In this document: piece after piece, positions 53,769 to 63,138 of the stretch
How the letters are laid out: each line of letters starts with the position of its first letter
Position numbering within the stretch: position 1 is the stretch's first letter
Source of the DNA: Yanshouia hominis
GTDB taxonomy: Bacteria; Bacillota; Clostridia; Oscillospirales; Ruminococcaceae
Length of the DNA: 64,000 nt
Assembly (NCBI GenBank): GCA_014385025.1
Contig: JACRTB010000010.1
Span: 1 to 64,000 of the forward strand
Reading direction: 5' to 3'
The notes under the pieces: generated by a model
What the model saw: the letters and a program-made list of their open reading frames with translations, nothing else
Told to the model about the DNA's origin: nothing
The model's database searches: none
Translations under genes and position numbers: made by a program

Positions 53769-55226
53769 TCAGCCCGCGAGAGCCTCCAGGCTGGTGCGCG
53801 TCTCGCTGTACCACTGTTCAAAATAATCGTCGGTCAAAAACGGCGCCGCCGCTTCCTCAAGGGTCATCCCCTCGGAAAGTCTGCCGGCCACCGTCTTGCG
53901 GTCGGCGGCGGCGAGATCGCTCATCGAGTATTCGAGGATGGCCCGGGCCGACGTGCCCTTCTCAAAGGCGCGCGGGGTATAGAGGGTGTTTTCATTGACG
54001 GTGTCCACCGCCACTCTTAAAATTTGCTCCATGGTTCCGCTGATCTCACCCTGCTGCCGCAGAATCGTTTCAACATTGTTGGCGGATTTGGTGACCGGCA
54101 GATATCCGGAAGTCATTGAAAAGGAGATGTTGTTTTCATCGCGGGTCAGCCATTTTAAAAACTGAACCGACGCGGCGATCTCCGCTTCGCCGCCTGCCGT
54201 TACCACCATACCGGCCCCCTGCTGGACGGCGTAGGGCGCGCCGCCCTCAAAACGCGGACAGGCAAACACCTCCACCTCGATGGGATAGCTCTCGGTATCG
54301 CTGACAATCACCTGATTCGGGAAGAAGGTCGCGCCGGATGAGGAGCCCACCAGAGCAATAATGTTGCCGGTCTTGATGTCGTCGCTGCGAAAGCGTCCCG
54401 ATGAGGCGAAATAGCCCTTGATATAGGGGACGTAGTAGGAGTCCCAGAGAGTGCGCAGCACATCGTGGTCAAAATTGAGGTCAAGGCGCCCGTCGCGGAC
54501 GGTAAAGATTTCGCAGCCCAGCTGCATTGCGCCGATCAGAAAATAGTTTGCCATCGCGTCGCGCCCGAAAAAGGCCCGGCCGTCGTTTGGGGCGGGAGTG
54601 AGACTGTCGGTCCACTTATAATATGCCTCCGCCACCCTTACCAGCCCCTCTGTCGTCGCAAGATCGTCGCGGCTGGCGCCGGTGGCTGACGAAAAGAGGT
54701 CCCAGTCGGTTTTATTCAGCATAAAAATTTCGGTGGATTTGGCCACCGGAAAAATTTTAATGCCGCCGTCCTCTGAAAAACGTCCCTCGTTGATGTAGCT
54801 GTCCACAAAGGCGGCGCGTTCCTCCTCGGTGAGGTAACCGCTCAGGTCAGCCGCCAGGCCCAGACGGTCAACCGCATAAGCGGTGTCGGCATAGGCGGCA
54901 AAAATATTCGGGATTTTTCCGGCGCCGACCTTGCCCTGCGCGGCGGCCAGCACATTGCTTTCGAGATCGTTGACCGAGCCCTGGCTGAAGCTCTCCACAA
55001 AAATCCCCTGCGCCTTGCCGTCCGTCTCGTTGAATTTCTTGACCAGATCGTTAAAGGAGGAAAGCTGGGCTCCATTATAGTAGTTCCAGATGCTGATGGT
55101 CACCGGATTTTTGGGATCGAGGGGGCTGCCCGCGGGCTGTTCCTGCTGAGAGGCGGCGGCACAGCTCGTCAGGATAAACGCCAGTGCCATCAAAGCCGGA
55201 AACAGATGAAATCGATATGGCTTCAT
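53769..55226 (-). CDS. Extracellular solute-binding lipoprotein (ABC sugar-type)
   Basis: A 485-residue bacterial family 1-like binding protein. Signal peptide with lipobox LTSC (Cys22), then NPVTISIWNYYNGAQ as in sugar-binding proteins. No ABC permease or ATPase is adjacent; the next gene is the GGDEF/EAL receptor, so it may be a sensor. ATG 55226 has GGAAGG. Confidence 0.88.
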   Translation of the reverse strand: MKPYRFHLFPALMALAFILTSCAAASQQEQPAGSPLDPKNPVTISIWNYYNGAQLSSFNDLVKKFNETDGKAQGIFVESFSQGSVNDLESNVLAAAQGKVGAGKIPNIFAAYADTAYAVDRLGLAADLSGYLTEEERAAFVDSYINEGRFSEDGGIKIFPVAKSTEIFMLNKTDWDLFSSATGASRDDLATTEGLVRVAEAYYKWTDSLTPAPNDGRAFFGRDAMANYFLIGAMQLGCEIFTVRDGRLDLNFDHDVLRTLWDSYYVPYIKGYFASSGRFRSDDIKTGNIIALVGSSSGATFFPNQVIVSDTESYPIEVEVFACPRFEGGAPYAVQQGAGMVVTAGGEAEIAASVQFLKWLTRDENNISFSMTSGYLPVTKSANNVETILRQQGEISGTMEQILRVAVDTVNENTLYTPRAFEKGTSARAILEYSMSDLAAADRKTVAGRLSEGMTLEEAAAPFLTDDYFEQWYSETRTSLEALAG

Positions 55227-55301
55227 AAAAAGACATCCTTCCAAATGAATGTTCCGAAATATGGTGTTAAAGATAAACTCAAGTGTGTTTAAATTTAAAA
55301 A

Positions 55302-55330
55302 ATAATACCATATTTATTGTCATGATTCAA
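55302..55330 (-). promoter_or_regulatory. Promoter of the solute-binding/GGDEF operon
   Basis: Minus strand TTGAAT (55330-55325), 17 bp, TATTAT (55307-55302). Confidence 0.75.
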
Positions 55331-55374
55331 CAACATCCCAAAAGAAAGCGTTTTTTTTGTTGTAGAGGTACAAT

Positions 55375-56403
55375 ACATGTCGGACAGTTAAAAAAGAAAA
55401 AGGATGAAGGATAAGGCCTCATCGGTTAAAGTTGGAGTTGCAGACAACAACTTGACGAGAGGGGGCCATATCCTTCATGAGCAAGAGTATAACACAGGAC
55501 ATGGCGTATCGGCAATCCCTGATGAAATATGCGGAGAAATATGGCGTGAGCCGGGCCAGCAGGAAGTATAACAAGAGCCGGTCGTATATCTACTTCTGGA
55601 AAGCCCGTTGGGATGGAACAGCGGCCTCTTTGGCCTGCCGGTCCAGACGGCCTCACAGCCATCCCAACCAGCACACAGAGGCGGAGCTGAAGCTGATCCG
55701 GGATATGCGCCGCCGCAATCCAAACCTTGGTATGGTGGAACTGTGGCACCGGCTGCGGCAGCGTGGTTATACCCGCCGCCCGGAGAGCTTGTTCCGGGTC
55801 ATGCGCAAGCAGGGGCTTTTCCCTCCGGCCGGCAAGAAAGAGATCTACCGTCCTAAGCCCTATGAGCAGATGACCTATCCCGGCCAGAGGGTTCAGGTGG
55901 ATGTGAAAATAGTGCCCCGCAGGTGTATTACAGACCCGGAGCTCCGCCTGTACCAGTACACCGCCATTGATGAGTTTACCCGTTTGCGCTTCCTGGCTGC
56001 CTACCCGGAGCAGTCCACCTACTCCTCCGCTGATTTCCTCAGAAAGCTGTTCAAGTGGTATGCCCGCCGAGGCATCCGGGTGGAGTGCGTCCAGACTGAC
56101 AATGGCTTTGAGTTCACCAACCGGTTTTCCAACAGCAGGCGTGACCTGCCTACCCTTTTTGAAAAGACTGCCGGGGATCTGGGTATCCGACACAAGCTCA
56201 TCCATCCTTACACGCCCAGACACAACGGCAAAGTAGAGCGCAGTCGCCGGGAGGACCAGAAACGCTTTTACTCCTGCCACAGCGTTTTCTCACTGAACGA
56301 CTTCGCCAAGCAGCTCGCTGTCCACAACCGCCGCTCAAACAACTTCCCTATGAGGCCCCCCGGCTGGCTTTCTCCCTCTGAGTTCTCTGTCCAATATGTT
56401 TGA
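55375..56403 (+). mobile_element. Insertion sequence with one DDE transposase gene
   Basis: An insertion sequence around the transposase gene. Candidate ends are ACATGTCGGACAG (55375-55387) and, on the other strand, ACATATTGGACAG (56399-56387), which match at 10 of 13 positions. The right copy lies in the last codons of the gene. Boundaries remain tentative because no target duplication is evident. Confidence 0.5.
55477..56403 (+). CDS. DDE transposase (rve integrase core, IS481/IS3-like)
   Basis: A 308-residue transposase. N-terminal helix-turn-helix YAEKYGVSRASRKYNKSRSYI. The rve core has the three acidic residues in VQVDVK, CVQTDNGFEF and NGKVERSRRED. ATG 55477 follows GAGAGGGGG. It appears intact. 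The family is either IS481-like or close to IS3; I cannot be more exact. Confidence 0.85.
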   Translation: MSKSITQDMAYRQSLMKYAEKYGVSRASRKYNKSRSYIYFWKARWDGTAASLACRSRRPHSHPNQHTEAELKLIRDMRRRNPNLGMVELWHRLRQRGYTRRPESLFRVMRKQGLFPPAGKKEIYRPKPYEQMTYPGQRVQVDVKIVPRRCITDPELRLYQYTAIDEFTRLRFLAAYPEQSTYSSADFLRKLFKWYARRGIRVECVQTDNGFEFTNRFSNSRRDLPTLFEKTAGDLGIRHKLIHPYTPRHNGKVERSRREDQKRFYSCHSVFSLNDFAKQLAVHNRRSNNFPMRPPGWLSPSEFSVQYV

Positions 56404-56658
56404 CAAGCCTACACATTTTTTAAAATTCCATTGAAGAATTTGGCTGTTGCTTGTATAATTTTAAGAAAAAGCTCGAAGACATGAAATAATATTCATAAAT
56501 ATCAGACCGGCTCTGCCTTGAAAAACGGAAAATCGGCGTGGGAAAACTCGCAACTGTCAATGTTATTGATTGCATTCTACAACGATGAAATGCCTGCGAA
56601 AGGTCTGCCGGAGATATGGCGCGCATAAGGAGAGAAGATAAAAAGTCGAGACGCCGGT
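56404..56658. other. Short intergenic stretch, no gene seen
   Basis: About 250 AT-rich bases between the transposase and the Hpt gene. No supported gene, no clear promoter. AAGGAGAG at 56627-56634 is too far from ATG 56659 to be its ribosome site. Confidence 0.45.
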
Positions 56659-57138
56659 ATGAATGCATTTTTGAAAGCAGGATTTGCAAACAAAAGTGCA
56701 ATTTTGCTTTTAAATAGCCCGACACTTAATCAGATAGGAAAAATGCTTGTGGATTCCAGCTTAAAGCATGACCTAATGGGATGTGAAACGGATGTTGAAG
56801 GCGCGCTCGTCCGATTGTCGGGCAGCGAGCCTCTCTATCTTTCCTGTCTCGAATTGTTTTTAGAAGACAGTACCGCCGAAGACCTTGGAGACGCGATCCG
56901 CTCGAAAGCATGGGACAGCGCCTTTACAGCGGCACATGCGCTGAAGGGCATCGCCGGAAATATGGGATTTATCCCCCTTTTTCACTCTACGGCAGAGATT
57001 GTTATCTTAATAAGAGCCGGAAGGATTAACGAGATAGAGCATTCTTACCGCGAGCTTCGGCGGTGTTATCAAAAAGTAACCGCCGCAATTCAAAACAATC
57101 TGCCATGTATTAATGAATTGAAGGAAGAGACTTTATGA
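56659..57138 (+). CDS. Histidine phosphotransfer (Hpt) domain protein
   Basis: A 159-residue protein. The Hpt domain (about 50-145) has AAHALKGIAGNMGF with His93 as the likely phosphorylated residue. The first 45 residues are unlike Hpt. The start is uncertain. Its stop overlaps the ATG of the next frame as ATGA (57135-57138), which indicates translational coupling. It should relay phosphate from the hybrid kinase 2 kb downstream. Confidence 0.8.
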   Translation: MNAFLKAGFANKSAILLLNSPTLNQIGKMLVDSSLKHDLMGCETDVEGALVRLSGSEPLYLSCLELFLEDSTAEDLGDAIRSKAWDSAFTAAHALKGIAGNMGFIPLFHSTAEIVILIRAGRINEIEHSYRELRRCYQKVTAAIQNNLPCINELKEETL

Positions 57139-57897
57139 GCACAATGCCTTTTTACTCATTATAAGCAGACCGCCTTCCTGCGCAGGATTGAGCGGCGCGT
57201 GATGCTGGCACGCAAAGAGTCTCCGGAACAATATGTCGATTATCTCTATGAGTCGCCCGAAGAGGTAAAGACCCTTTCCAAAGAAGTGCTCATTGGAGTC
57301 ACCAACTTTTTTCGGGACCCCGATTACTTTCAATGCTTAAAAGACAAGGCCGTGCAGGACATTCTGATTCGCGGCACCGAAGACGAGCCGGTTCGTGTTT
57401 GGGTGGCGGGCTGCTCCACGGGAGAAGAGGCCTATTCCATCGCTATTCTGTTCTGTGAAGCCATGGAAACACTCAAAATCAAGCGCGGCATCAAAATATT
57501 TGCGACCGACCTTGACGTGGAGGCAATTACCACCGCCGGGAAAGGGGTGTTTGGGGATAACATTATCGATTCCGTTTCCCCGGCGCGGCTGAGCCGGTTT
57601 TTCACCCGCAGGAACAACGGCTATGTCATCAACCGGGATATCCGAAAGATGATTGTATTCTCTCCGCACAACATGTTTCAGGACCCGCCGTTCGGCCGGT
57701 TGGATTTGATTTCGTGCCGGAATCTTCTGATCTATTTCCAGCCCGTATTGCAAAATGATCTTTTTCCATCTTCCACGCGTCTCTCAAGGACGGCGGGTAT
57801 CTCTTTCTTGGAAAGAGCGAGGCCATCGGCGCGTTTACCGACGCCTTCCCCGTGGTGGACGCGGCCGCCAAAATATTCGCGCACCGCGGTGATGTGA
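57135..57897 (+). pseudogene. CheR-type methyltransferase, frameshifted 5' part of a CheR-PAS gene
   Basis: ATG 57135 overlaps the Hpt stop. The frame ends after nine codons (MSTMPFYSL-stop), but one T fewer in the T5 run 57149-57153 would join it to HYKQTAFLRRIERRVML and the whole CheR domain. That domain is clear: SKEVLIGVTNFFRDPDYF, VWVAGCSTGEEAYSIAI for SAM, and LDLISCRNLLIYF. It methylates glutamates in chemoreceptors. After LIYFQPVLQNDLF the frame is lost again at T5 57761-57765; one T more would restore SIFHASLKDGGYLFLGKSE. Either assembly error, slippage or decay. No CheB part is seen upstream. Confidence 0.78.
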
Positions 57898-59342
57898 AGA
57901 TTCCGGGGCAAAAGACGGTTCCCTATCTGCAAACCACCTACCTGGACGATGAAATGGTCGGAGAAACCGACTTCAAATACCCAGAGCAGGGCGCCTTAGC
58001 CGAATTGCCGGACAGCAATCAAATGGCGCTGGATGTTTCGCTTTTGGAGCAGTTCATGCCCGCCTGCCTGATCCTTAACGAGAAAAACGACATTATCCAT
58101 ATTTATGGCGAGAGCGGAAACTACGTCCATCTCCCCATTGGAAAGTTTACCAACAGCATGTTCGAATTGGTCACGGAGGCTTTGAAAATCCCCGCTTCCA
58201 CACTGCTCAAAGAGGCGCGGGAGAAAAAGCACAAGGTGCAGTACAAGGATATCGCCTTCCATGGGGAGCGTGAGGAAGCGGTAATCACGCTGACCGCCAT
58301 GCCCATCACCAAAAGCGCCGGCGCGGCCGAGTCTCTCTATGCGCTGGTCTTTTCGGAGAAGGCGCAGCGCGGCGGGACGCCGGACGCCGTCGCCTATGAT
58401 ATCGACCGCGTGGCCTCCCAGCGCATCACCGATCTTGAACAGGAGCTGGGCGAAGTGCAGGGCCGGCTCAACCGCAGCGTCGCCGAACAGGAGTGCGTCA
58501 ACGAGGAGCTGCAGGCAGCCAACGAAGAACTGCTGACGGCCAATGAAGAGCTTCAAAGCTCCAACGAGGAGCTTTACACCGTGGACCCCGAGTATCAGCA
58601 GAAGCTGTCGGAGCTGGCCGATCTGAACGACGATATTGCGAACTTTCTTGCTTCCACCCTTACCGGCATCATCTTTGTGGACAACAAGCTGAACATCCGC
58701 CGCTATACCGACTATGTGACGACGGAGTTTTCGGTCATGGATCACGATATCGGCCGGTCGCTGAAGTTCATCTCCTGTCATTTCCCCACGGTGGATATCA
58801 CCGAAATCTGCGAAAACGTGCTCAAGACACTGGTGCCGGATGAGCGGGAGATCACCACAGGCAGAAGCAAGTCCTTCTTTATGCGTGTCGCTCCCTACCG
58901 CTCCACGAAGGATAAGATCCTCGGATGCGTCATCACGCTCATCGATATCACCATGCAGAAGCGGGGACAGGATCAGCTGGCAAGCGCGAAAAAGGAGCTC
59001 ACCATGGCGCAGGAGGCCGTGGAGGCAAAAAGCGATTACCTCTCCAAAATTACACATGAGATCAGACCCCCGATGGGCGCGCTGCTGGGGCTTGCCAAAC
59101 TTGTGCGGCAGCAGACCGATGATAAGAAGGCGCTGGAGGAAAGTCTGGATAAAATAGCGAGCACCATTGAATATATGGCGTCCATCGTCGGGGTGTCTGG
59201 AAATCTTGGCCTCGATCCAATTTTCCAAGCGGCCGGTACCATGGCGGATCATTTGCGCGCAAAGAAATATGAAGAGCTTGATTTGCCGTATTCCGCAATC
59301 ATGTCCTGCCTTTCGGGATTAAAGGCATTGGTGCAGGTCTAA
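57852..59342 (+). pseudogene. 3' part of the CheR-PAS gene with coiled coil and HisKA-like end
   Basis: The frame actually continues the CheR domain from about 57766 (SIFHASLKDGGYLFLGKSEA) after the frameshift. It includes a PAS-like domain, a coiled coil rich in NEEL repeats (ELLTANEELQSSNEELY, about 58500-58580) as in CheB/CheR fusion proteins, a second PAS domain, and a HisKA-like end YLSKITHEIRPPMGALLGLAKLV. No HATPase domain follows, so it is not a complete kinase. Its His could be phosphorylated by the next gene product. It ends 29 bases before the hybrid kinase. Confidence 0.78.
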
Positions 59343-59371
59343 GCTACCCAGAAAGGTGTGGGAAAAATTTA

Positions 59372-61921
59372 ATGAACAGAGGCGAGAAGAAGAAAGCAGC
59401 CATCGTGCAGAAAGCCGGCGCGGTTGCTGCCGTTACCGCAATACTTTTCGGCTTGTTTTGGACCGCTCAAAACTTTATTGGCAGCTATAAAAACAGCATT
59501 GCCTCTGAAAGCGCCTCTCATTTGGTGGAAATCAGTTATCAGGTCGCTTCATACATTGAAGGAAGAATAGAGCGTGACGGCAAGGTTGCCGAAAGCATTG
59601 AGAACAGCCTGCGGATACAGCCGCAGGCCAGTCCTGACGAGCTCTTGATATTCATCAAAGAGCAATGCGGCATATGGAACATTTCCAATGTAATCGTTTA
59701 TTTGGAGGATGGGCGCTGCGTGAATGCCGCGGAGAACAGCATCGCGGCGGCCCGAATCCGGGAGGTCAAGCGCGAGGAAAAAGGCCGGAAATGCTATATG
59801 CAGATTGAGCAATCTGTCGTCACCCATACAATCATCCCCAAAGCCCCCGTTCCAATCAGCGATACGCGCATTGCGGCGGTATCGGTGGTACAGAATTTAT
59901 CTTCGTTTATCGACGAAATGGAGTTTTCCTCTTTTGACGGGGATGCCTTTATGTACCTCGCCCAAAGCGGGGGAACAAAAATCAGTCAGCTTACGCACCC
60001 CAACGCGCCGGAAGTTGACAACATTCTTCTGTTGTTTAAAGAAATGCGCTGCACTTGTCTGAGCCAGAAAGGGTACACCGTCAGGGATACAATGGCGACA
60101 GAAGAAACCAGTACATTTTTATGTGAAAATGACAGCGGATCTTGGTATGTGGTACTCATGCCGGTGAAAACCGGTGGCTCGCTGTGGCAGCTCTGCTATT
60201 GGGCTCCAGAGCATGTTGTGAACGCGGCGATGGACAGCTTTACCTCAAGCGTCATCCTTTTGAGTGCCGTGATTATTGTGTTCTTTGCGATCTGCATCAT
60301 GATTTTGTTCAGCCTGATTTATAAGACGAGAAAAAAGCAGTTTGATGATGAACTTGTGGTGCGTGACAGATTGTTTAATTTACTTGCGGAAAACACGCAA
60401 ATTGCCTTTGCCCTGCATTCAATCCGAAAAATGACGCCGCTCTATTGCTCTGACAATGTGGAAAATATAATAGGATACCGCTATCTTCAGCTTACCAAGG
60501 ATGAACACAGGTATCAGCTTGTTTTGCCGGATGGCGGTCAATCCGAGCAAATTGCGAGGATCAATGAAAAGCTGGCAGATTGGGACGGAACGAATATTTT
60601 TACCAGCGATTACATTCCACATGCCGTTGAGAGATATGCGCGTTATTATGTTCTGAGGCTTTATCCCACCGGGAACGATGCTGAATTTGTAGGCATCGCG
60701 CAGGATGTTACAAGGGAACGCGAGCGTGAGGAGGCATTGAAGAATGCGCTTGCCATGGCCGACAGCGCGAGCCTTGCAAAGACCCGCTTCTTAGCAAACA
60801 TGTCACATGACATCAGGACTCCGATGAATGCCATAATGAATATGACGCGTTTTATCATGGAGAGCACCGACGAGCCCTCGAGGCACAGAGAATATCTGAA
60901 AACCATTCTGGACTCCTCTGAACACCTGCTGCATATTATCAACGATATCCTGAATATGAGCCGTATTGAAAGCGGGCAGGACATTGTTGCGGCCGAACCA
61001 TTTGAGCTGCAAAAAGTATTGTCGGATATCTGCGAGATGATTCGGCCGCTTTGCGCCGCCCGGAGGCAGCGTTTTGCTGTGGATTTTGGCAGTCTGCAAT
61101 CCAATCGTCTAATAGGCGACAAGCTCAAGCTTTCGCAAATTTTAATAAACCTTCTGAACAATGCAATGAAGTTTACCCCCGTTAACGGCCGGGTCCACTT
61201 TTCTGTGGAAGAGATGAATTCGCTTCGTTCAGAAACCGCGGCTTTCCGCTTCGTAATAGAAGATAACGGAATTGGAATCGAGACAGAAAAAATCGATACG
61301 CTGTTTGAACCGTTCACAAGGGCCGAGAACAGCAGGGTTGGTCATATTGAAGGCACGGGCCTGGGACTGTCCATCTGCAAAAGCTATGTGACCGCGATGG
61401 GGGGAACCATAACCTGTGAAAGCGCAGTGGATGCCGGCAGCGTTTTTTCCGTTGAGCTGTCATTTGAAAAGGATTTAAAACAGCCTTCCCACACAAATGA
61501 AAGCGTCGAAGGCGGCGGAGTCCTATTTGAAAACATGAGGGCACTTTTGTGCGAAGATAACGGGGTCAATCAAGTGATTGCCCGCAGAATCCTTGAGAAA
61601 TATGGATTTGAAGTTGAGATTGCCAGCGACGGCGCCGAAGCGGTGGAAAAGTTTTTGCGCTCAGATCCGGGACATTATGATGTGATCTATATGGATATTC
61701 AAATGCCGAAAATGAATGGATACGAGGCGGCCGCCGCGATTCGGGCGAGCGGCCGCCCGCAGGCAGAAACCATTCCAATCATTGCGATGACCGCAAACGT
61801 CTATGCGGAAGATGTGGAAAAATCCCGAGTCAGCGGTATGAATGGGCACGTCGGCAAACCGATCGTGATCAGAGACCTTTTATATGCGACCAGCCGTGCG
61901 CTCAAAATTGCGGAGCAGTGA
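59372..61921 (+). CDS. Hybrid sensor histidine kinase/response regulator
   Basis: An 849-residue protein. Two membrane helices (about 18-36 and 285-315) enclose a Cache-like outside sensor. A PAS-like segment follows. HisKA has MSHDIRTPMNAIMN with His479. HATPase has LLNNAMKF, IEDNGIGIE and GTGLGLSICKSY. A receiver domain closes the protein, with Asp775 in YMDIQMPKMNGYEA. It would autophosphorylate, relay to its own receiver and on to the Hpt protein upstream. Last gene of the signalling cluster. Confidence 0.93.
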   Translation: MNRGEKKKAAIVQKAGAVAAVTAILFGLFWTAQNFIGSYKNSIASESASHLVEISYQVASYIEGRIERDGKVAESIENSLRIQPQASPDELLIFIKEQCGIWNISNVIVYLEDGRCVNAAENSIAAARIREVKREEKGRKCYMQIEQSVVTHTIIPKAPVPISDTRIAAVSVVQNLSSFIDEMEFSSFDGDAFMYLAQSGGTKISQLTHPNAPEVDNILLLFKEMRCTCLSQKGYTVRDTMATEETSTFLCENDSGSWYVVLMPVKTGGSLWQLCYWAPEHVVNAAMDSFTSSVILLSAVIIVFFAICIMILFSLIYKTRKKQFDDELVVRDRLFNLLAENTQIAFALHSIRKMTPLYCSDNVENIIGYRYLQLTKDEHRYQLVLPDGGQSEQIARINEKLADWDGTNIFTSDYIPHAVERYARYYVLRLYPTGNDAEFVGIAQDVTREREREEALKNALAMADSASLAKTRFLANMSHDIRTPMNAIMNMTRFIMESTDEPSRHREYLKTILDSSEHLLHIINDILNMSRIESGQDIVAAEPFELQKVLSDICEMIRPLCAARRQRFAVDFGSLQSNRLIGDKLKLSQILINLLNNAMKFTPVNGRVHFSVEEMNSLRSETAAFRFVIEDNGIGIETEKIDTLFEPFTRAENSRVGHIEGTGLGLSICKSYVTAMGGTITCESAVDAGSVFSVELSFEKDLKQPSHTNESVEGGGVLFENMRALLCEDNGVNQVIARRILEKYGFEVEIASDGAEAVEKFLRSDPGHYDVIYMDIQMPKMNGYEAAAAIRASGRPQAETIPIIAMTANVYAEDVEKSRVSGMNGHVGKPIVIRDLLYATSRALKIAEQ

Positions 61922-61984
61922 TACGGCGTCAAAAGGCCCCTGCACGGCACATCACCGCCGCCGGACGGCGTCGGAAACCGGATG

Positions 61985-62233
61985 TCAAAGCGACGGCTTC
62001 CGCCTCTGGCGATTCAGTGGAAAATCCGGTTTGCCCATCTGCAAATGATATACCGCCTGCAGCACAAGGCTGTCCTTACTTCCAAAATACCGGTATATGG
62101 AGCGCTGATTCACTCCGGCACGCTTGGCGACTTCAGGAATCTTTGTTTCCTCAACGCCATATTCCTGAAAACGGACTATGGCCTCTTTCAAAACACGATG
62201 TGTATTTTGCTCGCGAAGCACCTCGTTTGCCAA
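61985..62233 (-). CDS. Truncated TetR-type regulator (HTH domain only)
   Basis: An 82-residue protein with a TetR N-terminal domain: VLKEAIVRFQEYGVEETKIPEVAKRAGVNQRSIYRYFGSKDSLVLQAVYHL. It stops before any ligand domain (families have about 190 residues). TTG 62233 with AAGGAGG is a good start; ATG 62275 is an alternative. Convergent with the hybrid kinase. Probably a remnant or a small DNA-binding protein. Confidence 0.7.
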   Translation of the reverse strand: MANEVLREQNTHRVLKEAIVRFQEYGVEETKIPEVAKRAGVNQRSIYRYFGSKDSLVLQAVYHLQMGKPDFPLNRQRRKPSL

Positions 62234-62293
62234 AACGCTTTCCTCCTTCCATTTTCCAGCGGATTTTATTCTCATGCGGTGCCTTGAACGGAA

Positions 62294-62491
62294 TTAATTT
62301 CTCTTCAGGGTGGAAATCACATAATCAAAAATGTCCAACGCTTGTTTTCTTGATATGACATCCAGTGTTTCCAGCTTTTTTATGACATCATTGCTTTGAT
62401 GCTCATAGCCGATGACAAGGCTGTTTTGAAGCGCGTCATCGGCGGATGCCGATAAGGTATTGAGAATCGAAATCAGGGTTTCCAGTTTCAA
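62294..62491 (-). CDS. Small hypothetical protein
   Basis: A 65-residue acidic, helical frame: LISILNTLSASADDALQNSL and EHQSNDVIKKLETLDVISRKQ. Start is TTG without a good ribosome site. It resembles small clostridial helical proteins but I recognise no family. Low confidence that it is expressed. Confidence 0.35.
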   Translation of the reverse strand: MKLETLISILNTLSASADDALQNSLVIGYEHQSNDVIKKLETLDVISRKQALDIFDYVISTLKRN

Positions 62492-62499
62492 AAAGAGAA

Positions 62500-63138
62500 A
62501 TGGAACACGTGCAAATGATTGAAAATACGGGTATCGTTAGAAAAGTAGATGAATTGGGACGCATCGTTCTTCCGATTGAGACAAGGGCGGCTTTGGGGAT
62601 CAAGGAAAGGGACGGGCTGCAAATTTTTATAGATTCAGAGAAAGGGCGGATTATTCTGCAGAGGGCGTCCGCGCTGTGCCTGAAATGCGGCGGCGCCAAT
62701 CATCTGAAAGAGATCAAAGCCGGCTGTTATCTATGTGACGAGTGCATCAAGGACCTGAAGCAAAAGCTGGCGCATCGTCGGTGGGGCAGTCCCAACAGGC
62801 TGCCCCGCTTTTCATGCATGTCCAATTCAATCGAATCCTGCCAATTGGAGAAGTATATGACAAAAAACGTATTGCACTGCTCTTGGCGTGCTGTACCGCA
62901 ATCTGCCTTTCAGCCTGTTCGAAAGGCCCGGCTCCTGCGGCGTATGATGTTGATGGAATCGTCGAAATTCTTTTCAGCGATATCGATACGGTCTGCGGGG
63001 ACGGGAAGCTTACGTCGGCCGGGGTCGAAATGCTCGGCCGCATGCAGGACAGCGGAGACCTGCTGCTCTCCATTGTTGTTGACAGTTCCATTGAAATTAC
63101 AAAGGAAGAGCTCGGCCCATACGATCATCTGGTTGTGA
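62500..63138 (+). CDS. AbrB/SpoVT-like transcription regulator with zinc-knuckle end (stop unclear)
   Basis: The first 95 codons are an AbrB-type regulator. The swapped-hairpin domain reads TGIVRKVDELGRIVLPIETR and ALGIKERDGLQIFID. A Cys pair motif CLKCGG…CYLCDECIKDL follows, as in clostridial AbrB proteins. The open frame then runs through a hairpin (62783-62806) and over the lipoprotein gene to 63138 without similarity. The real end is probably near 62770; an indel may have removed the stop. ATG 62500 or 62515. Confidence 0.72.
   Translation: MEHVQMIENTGIVRKVDELGRIVLPIETRAALGIKERDGLQIFIDSEKGRIILQRASALCLKCGGANHLKEIKAGCYLCDECIKDLKQKLAHRRWGSPNRLPRFSCMSNSIESCQLEKYMTKNVLHCSWRAVPQSAFQPVRKARLLRRMMLMESSKFFSAISIRSAGTGSLRRPGSKCSAACRTAETCCSPLLLTVPLKLQRKSSAHTIIWL
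62783..62811 (+). terminator. Terminator-like hairpin behind the AbrB domain
   Basis: GGGGCAG (62783-62789) pairs with CTGCCCC (62800-62806), followed by GCTTTTC. It lies inside the overlong AbrB frame, supporting an earlier stop. Confidence 0.5.

Noticed and set aside
62742..62856. Upstream extension of the lipoprotein frame
   Set aside because: The extension has no start with a ribosome site and crosses the hairpin at 62783-62806; ATG 62857 with a frameshift explains the signal peptide better.
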